NCBI RefSeq assembly: GCF_013032005.1 | Contig: NZ_WQBE01000003.1 | Coordinates: 124,001-188,000 of the forward strand | Direction of reading: 5' to 3' | DNA from: Ruegeria atlantica | Lineage (GTDB): Bacteria > Pseudomonadota > Alphaproteobacteria > Rhodobacterales > Rhodobacteraceae | Length of the DNA stretch: 64,000 nucleotides | Shown here: one piece after another, positions 47,446 through 55,858 of the stretch | How positions within the stretch are numbered: the stretch's first letter is position 1 | Layout of the letters: every line of letters starts with the position of its first letter | Notes under the pieces: model-generated | Database searches by the model: none | What the model was told of the DNA's origin: nothing | What the model saw: only the letters and a program-made list of their open reading frames with translations | Made by a program: the position numbers and the translations under genes

Positions 47446-48147
47446 TTACCGCCACTCGACGTCCCCCAGAAAAATGTAACCTGCGCCATAGATGGTCTTT
47501 ATCAGGCGCGGGTTTTTCGGATCTTCGCCCAGCTTGGTGCGCAACCGAGAGATGCGCACATCCATTGCCCGGTCAAAGCTGTCGCCAGCCGCGCCGCCCA
47601 GTGCCTCTTGCATCTGAGATCGGCTGATCAGGCGTTTCGGGCTGTCCAAAAACAATCGCAGAACTTCCCCCTCCGCATGGCTGAACGGTGTCTCTGCGCC
47701 ACTGGCATCGATCAGTACATAGCGGTCAAAATACGCAGTCCAACCATTGAACATCGCCACATCCGACTGCGAGGTCTGCTGGCGAGGGGACCGCAATCTG
47801 GCCCGAATGCGGGCCACAACCTCGGCCGGGTCGAACGGCTTGGTAATGTAATCATCCGCCCCAAGCTCTAGCCCGGTCACACGATCTTGCACCTGCGCCC
47901 GACCTGAGATGATGATCACCGCTGCCCCCTGTTCCAGTGCCAGCCGATGCACCAACGCCAATCCGTCCGTATCGGGTAGAGACAGATCAACCAAGCACAC
48001 ATCCGGCGTCACACGTTTCAGCGCAGCCTCGAATTCCCGCGCCCGGGCAAAGCTTTGGGTGCGGAATCCGGCCTCTTCCAGCGCGTCGGTCAGAACAAGT
48101 CGGATTTCGGGTTCATCATCGACAATGGTGACCAGCGGTTGAGTCAT
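47446..48147 (-). CDS. OmpR/PhoB-type response regulator
   Basis: 233 residues: receiver domain (acidic pair Asp10/Asp11, phospho-acceptor Asp54 in CLVDLSLPDTDG, Lys in YITKPFDPAE) and winged-helix output domain (about 130-230; PFSHAEGEVLRLFLDSPKRLISRSQM, VRISRLRTKLGEDPKNPRLIKTIYGAGYIF). Start overlaps the kinase stop codon (TGATG). The following 270 bases to the ABC exporter contain no gene I can support. Confidence 0.96.
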   Translation of the reverse strand: MTQPLVTIVDDEPEIRLVLTDALEEAGFRTQSFARAREFEAALKRVTPDVCLVDLSLPDTDGLALVHRLALEQGAAVIIISGRAQVQDRVTGLELGADDYITKPFDPAEVVARIRARLRSPRQQTSQSDVAMFNGWTAYFDRYVLIDASGAETPFSHAEGEVLRLFLDSPKRLISRSQMQEALGGAAGDSFDRAMDVRISRLRTKLGEDPKNPRLIKTIYGAGYIFLGDVEWR

Positions 48148-50042
48148 CAGGTGCCCTCGGTTCGGATCAGGGCGGACAGCTGTGCCCGCGTAAATGGTTT
48201 ACTCAGGACCGGCGCCAGTGTCAGCGCTTGCCGGTGCAGCGGGTCAGAATAGGGCAACGAGGTCATCAAAATACACGCCAAGCCTGGCTTCAACTGCGCC
48301 AACAGGTCAAGACCCGTCCCCTGCCCTTCCAGTCGGATGTCTGACAGTACCAGCGCGATATCGTCAATATCCGCCGTCAAAGCCAAGGCTTCATCGACCG
48401 AGGTTGCCTCGATCACCGAACATCCAAGATCGACCAGCATATCGCGGAACTGCCCGCGCAGATCATCATTGTCTTCGACAAGCAGGACCAGCCCATCCTG
48501 CACCGGCGGGGCTGGACGATAGGGCAAACGCATGGCCACCGCTGCGCCCGAAGGCGTGTTGCGCAGGTTCAGGTCTCCGCCTGCCAGTTTTACAGTATCA
48601 TAGACCATCGGCAGACCCAGCCCCGATCCTTTGCTGCCCTTGGTCGTAAAGAAAGGGTTCAGGGCTTTCTCCAAACCTTCCTCGGAAAAACCCGGTCCGG
48701 TATCGGTGACCGCAATTTCAATCCAGATCTCTCCGATCTTATGCGCGCTGATCGTCACCTGACCAAATCCACCACAGGCATCGCGCGCGTTCAGAACAAG
48801 GTTCAACAAAGCGTCCTGCACCATGCCCGGGTCCAGCATCAGCGCCTCATCCGGCAGAGTGTTGACTACCGACAGGCCGACGCCGCGTGGTAGGGATGGC
48901 GAGGCGAGGATGCGTAAGTCTTCCAACAAGCCGCGCATGTCGGTTGCTTTTGGTTGAAATGTTCGGTTGCCGGTCATATCCGCAATCCGGTTCAGCAATT
49001 GCCCGCCCCTCAGCGCGGTTTGCTGGGTCGCGGCCACAAGCTCTCGCGCGGCTTCGGACAAATCCATCTTTTCCAACCGGGACTGCATACCCAGAATGAT
49101 GGTCAACAGGTTCGAGAAATCATGCGCCAACCCGCTAGTCATCTGCGCCGCCATGGCCCGGCGACGTGTCTGTTGCAAGGCCACACGCGCCTGCGTTTCC
49201 TCGGTAATATCGACAGACATCACATAGACGCCCCCCTCACCATCTGGTGAAAACGACACGCGGATGCGGCGGGAATCCTGATCCTCTGTGAACTCGAACA
49301 CCGACGTTTCACCGCCATAGGCTTTGAGCAGGTAAGGTTCTACACGGGTAAAGGCCGCAGCACCCAACGCGTCAGATATGTGCATATCCAGAATTTCAGA
49401 AGGTCGGCCCGGCATGACCGAGCTGAGCCGTCGGTTGGAGTAATCATACCGCCCGTCCGGATTCAGATGGGCAATATGGGCCGGCATCATCTCGGTTGTC
49501 ATGCGTGTGCGGGCTTCGATCTCGGTTAGCTGACGTTTGGCCTCTTCCAGCGCAGAGTTGGTCGCCGCGAGTTTCCGGTTGGCTGCCAAAAGCTCCTCGG
49601 CACGGTCCAGCAATTGATCCGACAGTTCCTCGGACCGGGCACGCAGCAGGGCCTCGGCCTGTTTGGTGTTGGTGATATCGGTGTAGACGGATACCCAACC
49701 GCCTGTGGGCAAAGGCGCACCTTCGACCGAAATCACGCAGCCGTTGGCGCGCACACGTTCCATGTAATGAGGCTCGAACGCCAGCGCCTGTTGAACCCGC
49801 TGTGCGACGGCATCCTCGACATCAGTAACTTCACCATATTCACCGTGCGCAACCAGATAGCGGATCGTGTCGGCGAACAGCGCTCCGGGCTGCACAAGTT
49901 CATCCGGCAGGTCGAACATATCCTGAAAACGGTGGTTGCTGACCACAAGCCGCAATTTGCTGTCGTAGATCGACAGGGCCTGACCGATCAGGTTCAGACC
50001 CGCACTGGTCATCGACTTTATCTGTTGTTCAGTTATGTCCAA
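48147..50042 (-). CDS. Hybrid sensor histidine kinase with two PAS-type domains
   Basis: 631 residues, no obvious membrane helix, so a cytosolic sensor. PAS-like domain at 10-120 (SIYDSKLRLVVSNHRFQDMF), a coiled linker (about 130-185), a second PAS (about 190-300), the H-box SGLAHDFSNLLTIILGMQSRLEKM, N/G boxes (LNLVLNARDACGG, DTGPGFSEEG, GSGLGLPMVYDTV), then a C-terminal receiver (LLVEDNDDLRGQF, LVLSDIRLEG, KPFTRAQL). TTG 50042 with GGAGAGGG upstream appears to be the start; the next in-frame ATG lies inside the PAS region. Coupled to the response regulator. Signal unknown. Confidence 0.93.
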   Translation of the reverse strand: MDITEQQIKSMTSAGLNLIGQALSIYDSKLRLVVSNHRFQDMFDLPDELVQPGALFADTIRYLVAHGEYGEVTDVEDAVAQRVQQALAFEPHYMERVRANGCVISVEGAPLPTGGWVSVYTDITNTKQAEALLRARSEELSDQLLDRAEELLAANRKLAATNSALEEAKRQLTEIEARTRMTTEMMPAHIAHLNPDGRYDYSNRRLSSVMPGRPSEILDMHISDALGAAAFTRVEPYLLKAYGGETSVFEFTEDQDSRRIRVSFSPDGEGGVYVMSVDITEETQARVALQQTRRRAMAAQMTSGLAHDFSNLLTIILGMQSRLEKMDLSEAARELVAATQQTALRGGQLLNRIADMTGNRTFQPKATDMRGLLEDLRILASPSLPRGVGLSVVNTLPDEALMLDPGMVQDALLNLVLNARDACGGFGQVTISAHKIGEIWIEIAVTDTGPGFSEEGLEKALNPFFTTKGSKGSGLGLPMVYDTVKLAGGDLNLRNTPSGAAVAMRLPYRPAPPVQDGLVLLVEDNDDLRGQFRDMLVDLGCSVIEATSVDEALALTADIDDIALVLSDIRLEGQGTGLDLLAQLKPGLACILMTSLPYSDPLHRQALTLAPVLSKPFTRAQLSALIRTEGT

Positions 50043-50106
50043 ATTCGCCCTCTCCGCGAACCATGCGTAGCATCGGTTTCGTCACAGGTGTATAGGACAG
50101 ATTGGA

Positions 50107-51639
50107 TCAGTACCGCGGTTTGGACTTTGCCCCATCCGGCGTGATGGAATGCAGCGACAGCGTATGGTCCATGTTTCGCATCCGATGCCGCAACATTTGC
50201 CGCCCCAAACGCGCCAGGTCCACCGCATGATCGGGGTTGCTTGCAACATCCTCCAGCTCGCCCTTGCCGTCGTGATCGAAAAGCAACGGCGGCAAATCAG
50301 CAGCAAATTCGACCAAAGTGAACCGGTCGTCGCGCAGAATGCCCAAACACGAGTCGCTGTTGCCCGTGCCCAATTGCTGTTGCCACAACGTAGGGTTTTC
50401 GGGCTCCGAGAAATCAAGCTCGCTAAAAGAATAGCCGCGCCAATCCTCAGGTACTTCGCCACGCAAAAGCGGCAACAAGGACCGGCCATCCATCGCATTC
50501 GGAACCGTCTGACCAACCCATTCAAGGATCGTCGGGGTTATATCGACCGACTCGGTTGGCGCAGACACTACCTTGCCCGCCTGAGATTCATTACCCGGCA
50601 CCCGGATCATCAGCGGCGTATGATAGGCCGCGTCATAGACTGTCATCTTGCCCCAGCTGTGCCGATCACCCAGCATCTCGCCGTGATCGGCGGTGATCAC
50701 CAGCAGCGTATCGTCGTATTGCCCGCTGTCTTTCAGGTACTGGATAACGCGACCGACATGATGATCCACTTCGGTTGCCAGCCCCAGATAGACCGAGCGC
50801 AGCGTCTGGATATTCTCAACCGTGGGGTCAACGTGATCGAAACCAAGCACGAAATCCGCAGCCGTCTGCTTGTCCATCGTTGGACCAAAGAAAGGATGCA
50901 TCGCCCGCTCTTCAGTTGCATCAGAGCTACCCGCAGGCAGTGGCAATGACGCCGGATCGTACATGTCATTGTACGGCGCGGGGGCAACCAGCGGTGGGTG
51001 TGGTCGGATATAGGTCAAATGGGCAAACCAGTTCTGGCCCTTGAGCGGGGCAAGACTGTTCAGGAATGTGTCGGTCAAAAAGGCCGTGTCGCTGTCTTCG
51101 GCCCGGTACAGGGCCGGATCATTCAGGCGCGGTGCATCTCCGGTCGGTGACACCGGTTTGTGAACGTCCCAGTAATCGTCAAAGCAGTATCCTTTCTGCA
51201 TCAGGTGGGATCGCCACGGGTAGGATTCCTCCAACCGCATCTCGACGATTTCATCAAACCCGGCCATCGGGTTCTCATAGGATTTCAGAACCGGGTCACC
51301 TGCGTCATGCACACGCGGATCGGCCGAGGTATCGGTATAGCCGAACAGCATGGGCAGGTAACCGGCCTTACGCATCTCGGTCGCGATATTGGGTGTGTCG
51401 TGCCGCAGCGGTGTGCCATTGCGGACCGAGCGGTGATTCATCGCATACTGCCCAGTCAGGATCGAGGCCCGCGAAGGCCCGCAAGGATTGGTGACCGAAA
51501 AGTGGCGGTCAAATGTCACGGCCTCATCCATGAAAGCCCGCATGTTCGGTAGATCGACGTGATCCGCAAGGGCACCGTTCAGGCAATCTGCCCGCAACTG
51601 ATCAATAATGATGAACAGGACATTTCCCGTGTGCTTCAT
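50107..51639 (-). CDS. Phosphonate monoester hydrolase / phosphodiesterase-like sulfatase-fold enzyme
   Basis: 510 residues. The formylglycine motif CGPSRASILTGQ places modified Cys53 in the active site. Metal ligands are in IIIDQLRAD (Asp13) and TADHGEMLGDRHSWGK. The middle and C-terminal segments LTYIRPHPPLVAPAPYNDMYDP and LPPLLFDHDGKGELEDVASNP match rhizobial phosphonate monoester hydrolases more closely than typical arylsulfatases. Start ATG 51639 with AAGGTAAG upstream; a longer frame lacks support. Related in fold to the left-edge gene, but the two are not close copies. The 262 bases upstream to the MlaE gene hold only promoter-type sequence. Confidence 0.9.
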   Translation of the reverse strand: MKHTGNVLFIIIDQLRADCLNGALADHVDLPNMRAFMDEAVTFDRHFSVTNPCGPSRASILTGQYAMNHRSVRNGTPLRHDTPNIATEMRKAGYLPMLFGYTDTSADPRVHDAGDPVLKSYENPMAGFDEIVEMRLEESYPWRSHLMQKGYCFDDYWDVHKPVSPTGDAPRLNDPALYRAEDSDTAFLTDTFLNSLAPLKGQNWFAHLTYIRPHPPLVAPAPYNDMYDPASLPLPAGSSDATEERAMHPFFGPTMDKQTAADFVLGFDHVDPTVENIQTLRSVYLGLATEVDHHVGRVIQYLKDSGQYDDTLLVITADHGEMLGDRHSWGKMTVYDAAYHTPLMIRVPGNESQAGKVVSAPTESVDITPTILEWVGQTVPNAMDGRSLLPLLRGEVPEDWRGYSFSELDFSEPENPTLWQQQLGTGNSDSCLGILRDDRFTLVEFAADLPPLLFDHDGKGELEDVASNPDHAVDLARLGRQMLRHRMRNMDHTLSLHSITPDGAKSKPRY

Positions 51640-51901
51640 GACACTTACCTTGATTCCAACGAGGCGTTTCCGCTGCAGACTGTGACTTGGTTCCGTGGTC
51701 GCGGCAAGCCGTTCATCGCGCTGATATTTGAGCACGCTTTTTTTCGTATCACGTACAAAAAACAGTCATTTAAGGGGATGGCGCACATGGCTAGCGTCAG
51801 GCGGACCCAAATTGTCACACCCCTGCTATGGTATGGCGGCAAATCTGGTCACAGCGTAAAAATCCGTTGCAGCACAAAGTGGTTTCACATCACATACGAC
51901 C

Positions 51902-53026
51902 ATGACGCAGCCCATGATACATTCGGAACATGACGCCGACGGCGTCTGCCTGCGTATTTCGGGTGAAATGCTCACCAAATCTCTGGCGTCAGTAGAACAG
52001 GCTTTTGCCTCAACTCAACCCCAGGGTGGCAACGTCACGTTTGATCTGTCTCAGGTCGAGGCGCTGGATACCGGTGGCGCATGGCTGGTTGCCGATTTGG
52101 CCCGGCGAAACCGGGCCGTAGGCGCCGAGGTTCGGTTCGAAGGGTTAAGCCCGGCTCAGTCCGCCCTGTTGGACACTGTAGCCAAGAACTTACCTGACGA
52201 TCCCGGTATCGAAGCGGAACACCGCAGTTTTGTTGATTGGGTCGCCAGCGTTGGTCAAGGCACAGCCGGTGCCTGGAAAGACACCCTTTCGATGCTGGGC
52301 TTTCTGGGCCTGACCCTGCATCGGTTGGCCCGCACCATTATTATGCCATGGCGGTTGCGACAGGCAGCGCTGGTATCTCAGATGGAGGAAACGGGTTTTA
52401 GGGCCATCCCGATTGTTGCCCTGATGGGGTTTTTGATCGGCGTTGTACTGGCCTTTCAGGGGGCCACTCAGCTGAAACAATTCGGGGCCGAGATTTTCGT
52501 GGTCGAACTGATCTCGATCTCGGTGCTGCGCGAGCTGGGCATCCTGCTGACGGCCATCATAGTTGCGGGCCGGTCCGGGTCGGCTTTCACCGCGTCAATC
52601 GGATCGATGAAAGTGCAGGAAGAGATCGACGCCATGCGAACGCTGGGCCTCGACCCGATCGAAGTGCTGGTGATCCCGCGCGTCGTCGCTTTGTTGATCA
52701 TGTTGCCGATCCTGGGTTTTATTGCGGATATGGCCGCCCTGATCGGTGGGGGTTTGATGAGCTGGATTGATCTTGGCATCAGCCCCGGCATGTTCGTGAC
52801 GCGGCTGAAGGAAAGCACCGGCATCTGGCATTTTGCCATCGGCATGATCAAAGCCCCGTTTTTTGCCGTGGTCATCGGCGTTATCGCCTGTTGGCAGGCA
52901 ATGCAGGTGAAGGGATCGGCTCAGAGCGTCGGCCAAAGAACAACAGCCTCCGTTGTGCAGTCGATCTTTATGGTAATTGCACTGGACGCGCTGTTTTCGA
53001 TCTTCTTCTCGGTGTTGGAGGTCTGA
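51902..53026 (+). CDS. mlaE: MlaE-type lipid-transport permease with N-terminal STAS domain
   Basis: 374 residues: STAS-like domain (about 1-105; VTFDLSQVEALDTGGAWLVADLARRNRA) fused to an MlaE permease (about 150-374) with signature FQGATQLKQFGAEIFVVELISISVLRELGILLTAIIVAGRSGSAFTASIGSMKVQEEIDAM in shortened form here. In E. coli the STAS partner MlaB is separate, so this is a fusion of MlaB- and MlaE-like parts, as is common in alphaproteobacteria. First gene of an operon for maintaining outer-membrane lipid asymmetry or sterol/phospholipid uptake. Confidence 0.93.
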   Translation: MTQPMIHSEHDADGVCLRISGEMLTKSLASVEQAFASTQPQGGNVTFDLSQVEALDTGGAWLVADLARRNRAVGAEVRFEGLSPAQSALLDTVAKNLPDDPGIEAEHRSFVDWVASVGQGTAGAWKDTLSMLGFLGLTLHRLARTIIMPWRLRQAALVSQMEETGFRAIPIVALMGFLIGVVLAFQGATQLKQFGAEIFVVELISISVLRELGILLTAIIVAGRSGSAFTASIGSMKVQEEIDAMRTLGLDPIEVLVIPRVVALLIMLPILGFIADMAALIGGGLMSWIDLGISPGMFVTRLKESTGIWHFAIGMIKAPFFAVVIGVIACWQAMQVKGSAQSVGQRTTASVVQSIFMVIALDALFSIFFSVLEV

Positions 53027-53027
53027 C

Positions 53028-53843
53028 ATGGACGGGAGCGTGCTTGAAAAGACCTCGGAAACCGGCGCTCAGCGCGAGGCAGTGATCCGCGTTCGCAATC
53101 TGACCAACCAGTTTGGAACGCAGGTGGTGCATCAGAACCTTAACCTGGACGTCTGGCGCGGTGAAGTATTGGGCATCGTTGGCGGATCGGGCACCGGCAA
53201 GTCGGTGCTGTTGCGCACGATTGTTGGGTTGAACAGACCCGCCGCAGGCAGCATCGAAGTATTGGGTGTCGACGTCCTGAACGGGCCCGAACAGGAACGT
53301 CGCCGCATCGAACGGCATTGGGGCGTGGCCTTTCAGGATGGCGCGCTGTTTTCGTCTCTGACAGTTTTGCAGAACGTCATGGCCCCGCTGCGCGAACACA
53401 CCGGGTTAAGTGAAAAGCTGATGTGTGCCCTTGGCAGCCTGAAGATCAGCCTTGTAGGTCTGCCACAACTGAGCTGCGGCAAGTTTCCGTCAGAACTGTC
53501 CGGGGGTATGCGCAAACGCGCAGCCTTGGCCCGCGCACTGGCACTGGACCCCGAGATCGTGTTTCTGGACGAACCCACTGCGGGGTTGGACCCGATCGGG
53601 GCGGCGGCTTATGACGAGTTGATCGGCGAGTTGCAACACGCGCTGGGGCTGACCGTGTTTATGGTTACGCATGATCTCGATAGCCTCTATGCCATTTGCG
53701 ATCGTGTCGCAGTGCTGGCCGAAAAACGCGTTCTGGTTGAAGGACGGATTGAAGAAATGACCAAAGTCGACCATCCTTGGGTGCAGGAATACTTCACCGG
53801 CCCCCGGGCGCGCGCGGCGCAAAAGAAGGGGCAGGACAGGTAG
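53028..53843 (+). CDS. mlaF: MlaF-type ABC ATPase
   Basis: 271 residues with Walker A GGSGTGKSV, signature LSGGMRKRAALARALALDPEIVFLDEPTAGLDP and the MlaF-specific MRKR variant. One base separates it from the mlaE stop codon. Start ATG 53028 (MDGSVLEK). Drives the MlaE permease. Confidence 0.95.
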   Translation: MDGSVLEKTSETGAQREAVIRVRNLTNQFGTQVVHQNLNLDVWRGEVLGIVGGSGTGKSVLLRTIVGLNRPAAGSIEVLGVDVLNGPEQERRRIERHWGVAFQDGALFSSLTVLQNVMAPLREHTGLSEKLMCALGSLKISLVGLPQLSCGKFPSELSGGMRKRAALARALALDPEIVFLDEPTAGLDPIGAAAYDELIGELQHALGLTVFMVTHDLDSLYAICDRVAVLAEKRVLVEGRIEEMTKVDHPWVQEYFTGPRARAAQKKGQDR

Positions 53844-53848
53844 AGGCC

Positions 53849-55165
53849 ATGGAAACCCGAGCGAATTATATCCTGATCGGCGCCTTCACCCTTGCGGGTA
53901 TCCTTGGCGCATTCGGCTTTTTCCTATGGTTGGCGAAATTCGAGGTGTCGCGGCAATACGCCTATTATGATGTACTGTTCGACAACGTATCTGGCCTGTC
54001 TGCGGCAGGCGGCGTCAGCTACAATGGTCTGCCGGTCGGTCAGGTTATTTCGCTGAATCTGGACGAGGACGACCCGTCCAAGGTACGGGTCAGGCTTGAG
54101 GTCGACGCAGACATCCCCGTAACCGAAGACACAATTGCGCAGTTGCAATCACTGGGTGTCACGGGCGTTAGTTACGTGGAACTGACCGGCGGGTCCGCCA
54201 GCGGCACAAAACTGCCACAAGACAGTGTGATTAAAAGCAAGCGCAGCGCCATTCAATCGTTGTTTGAAGGCGCCCCGAAGGTGCTGGACGAGGCCGTTAC
54301 CCTGCTGGAAAACCTCAATGCCGTAGTCGATGACAAGAACCGCAAATACGTCAGCGACATTCTCGACAATTTGGCTTCCGCTTCAGGCAAGTTGGAAAAG
54401 ACGCTTTCGGATTTCGAAAACCTGTCGACGGACCTTGGGGGCGCCGCCAAAAAGCTTGGCGATTTCACAGATCGACTGGATCAGTTGGCCGACACCGCCG
54501 AAACGACCCTGACAACCGGCACGGATACGCTGAAAAGCGTGAAAACCGCATCGGACTCGGCAACCGCAACTCTCGACAGCGCCAAGGTCACAATCGAAAC
54601 AGCGGATCGCATAATTCAGGAAGATATCCGTCCCTTCATCGAACGCGCCACAAACCTGGCCGAGAACCTGAACGGTCTGACGAGCGAGGCCGAAGTCTCG
54701 CTGGCGACTATCACCGAGACATTCTTGAATGCAAATAAAACGCTGGGGTCAATCACGGGTGCGATGGACACGGCAAAAGGCACGCTGACCTCGGCAGAAC
54801 GTGCCTTTGACTCGGCCAACAAAGTCATAACCGAAGACGTCGGCACTGTAATGAACGACATCCGTACAGCCGCAAATGAGGTATCCGCGACTGTGAAGAA
54901 CGTCACCCAACGTCTAGACGACATATCCGCCGATATCCTGAGCGCATCGAAATCAGCCTCGGAACTGCTGGGCACCATCGACGGTATCGTCCAGGACAAC
55001 CGCCGTCAGCTATCCGATTTCCTGCGGGTCGGTCTGCCGCAGTTCACCCGCTTTATCGAAGAATCGCAACGACTGGTCATCAGCCTGGATCGTCTGGTGG
55101 ATAAGGTCGAACGTGATCCCGCGCGTTTCCTTCTTGGAACCCAAGCATCGGAGTTTCGCCAATGA
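53849..55165 (+). CDS. mlaD: MlaD/MCE-family substrate-binding protein
   Basis: 438 residues: N-terminal membrane anchor (ANYILIGAFTLAGILGAFGFFLWLAKF), an MCE domain (about 40-120; YYDVLFDNVSGLSAAGGVSYNGLPVGQV) and a long Ala/Thr/Ser-rich helical tail (about 145-400), longer than E. coli MlaD (183) and similar to MCE proteins that build periplasm-spanning tubes. Start ATG 53849, just after mlaF. Overlaps the lipoprotein gene by four bases. Confidence 0.94.
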   Translation: METRANYILIGAFTLAGILGAFGFFLWLAKFEVSRQYAYYDVLFDNVSGLSAAGGVSYNGLPVGQVISLNLDEDDPSKVRVRLEVDADIPVTEDTIAQLQSLGVTGVSYVELTGGSASGTKLPQDSVIKSKRSAIQSLFEGAPKVLDEAVTLLENLNAVVDDKNRKYVSDILDNLASASGKLEKTLSDFENLSTDLGGAAKKLGDFTDRLDQLADTAETTLTTGTDTLKSVKTASDSATATLDSAKVTIETADRIIQEDIRPFIERATNLAENLNGLTSEAEVSLATITETFLNANKTLGSITGAMDTAKGTLTSAERAFDSANKVITEDVGTVMNDIRTAANEVSATVKNVTQRLDDISADILSASKSASELLGTIDGIVQDNRRQLSDFLRVGLPQFTRFIEESQRLVISLDRLVDKVERDPARFLLGTQASEFRQ

Positions 55166-55812
55166 TTAGGCATTTACTTGTGGTTCTCGCCCTGGTGTCG
55201 TTGGGGGGATGCGCGGGGCTGGGAACGCTCAGGCAGGCATCAAAGCCTAATGATTTGTACTTGTTGACACCAAAAAGCACGTTTTCGTCTTCGTTGCCGC
55301 GCATTCAAAAACAGGTCGTGGTGCAGGAACCAACGGCCACCGCAGCCGTCAACACCGATCAGATTGCAATTCAACCCACACCGTTGCAGGTCCAGTATCT
55401 GCCTCGGGCGCGTTGGGTGGACCGCGCGCCGCTGATCGTTCAGGCGCTGCTGGTGGAAAGCTATGAAAACAGCGGCAAGGTGGCTGCCGTTGGTCGTTCG
55501 ACCGTTGGGTTGCGCGCGGACTATGTCATCGTTCCGGACTTGCGGGAATTTCAGGGCCTTGTGATTGCCGAAGACGACGGATCGTCAACTGTACGGGTCG
55601 AAGTTCGAATGAACATCAAGATCATCGACGAGTTCGAAGACAAGATCATCGCGTCAGATTCCTTCCGGGAATATGTGGTCGCCGCCAGCGATAAAACTCC
55701 TGATCTGGTCCGAGCGTTCGATGATGCGTTGGGCAAGACCATGCGGGATGCGGTGGAATGGAGTGTGCGCAAGATCAACACCCACGCCGCGAATAATTCT
55801 GATCGATTTTAG
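55162..55812 (+). CDS. ABC-type transport auxiliary lipoprotein (PqiC-like)
   Basis: 216 residues with lipobox LVSLGGCAGLGTL, the motif NDLYLLTP after the signal, and IQPTPLQVQYLPRARWVDRAPLIVQALLVESYENSGKV, typical of the PqiC/DUF330 family. Likely the outer-membrane-side partner of the MCE protein; no MlaC or MlaA gene follows. Last gene of the operon. Confidence 0.9.
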   Translation: MIRHLLVVLALVSLGGCAGLGTLRQASKPNDLYLLTPKSTFSSSLPRIQKQVVVQEPTATAAVNTDQIAIQPTPLQVQYLPRARWVDRAPLIVQALLVESYENSGKVAAVGRSTVGLRADYVIVPDLREFQGLVIAEDDGSSTVRVEVRMNIKIIDEFEDKIIASDSFREYVVAASDKTPDLVRAFDDALGKTMRDAVEWSVRKINTHAANNSDRF

Positions 55813-55822
55813 GGTAGGTAAA

Positions 55823-55848
55823 CGGGCGCTCTTAGGTTTCAGCGCCCG
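55823..55848. terminator. Hairpin between convergent lipoprotein and VWA genes
   Basis: Perfect 8-bp stem CGGGCGCT / AGCGCCCG with a ten-base loop, in the 46-base gap between two convergent stop codons. No long T-run, but position favours shared termination. Confidence 0.55.
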
Positions 55849-55858
55849 CATACCGGTT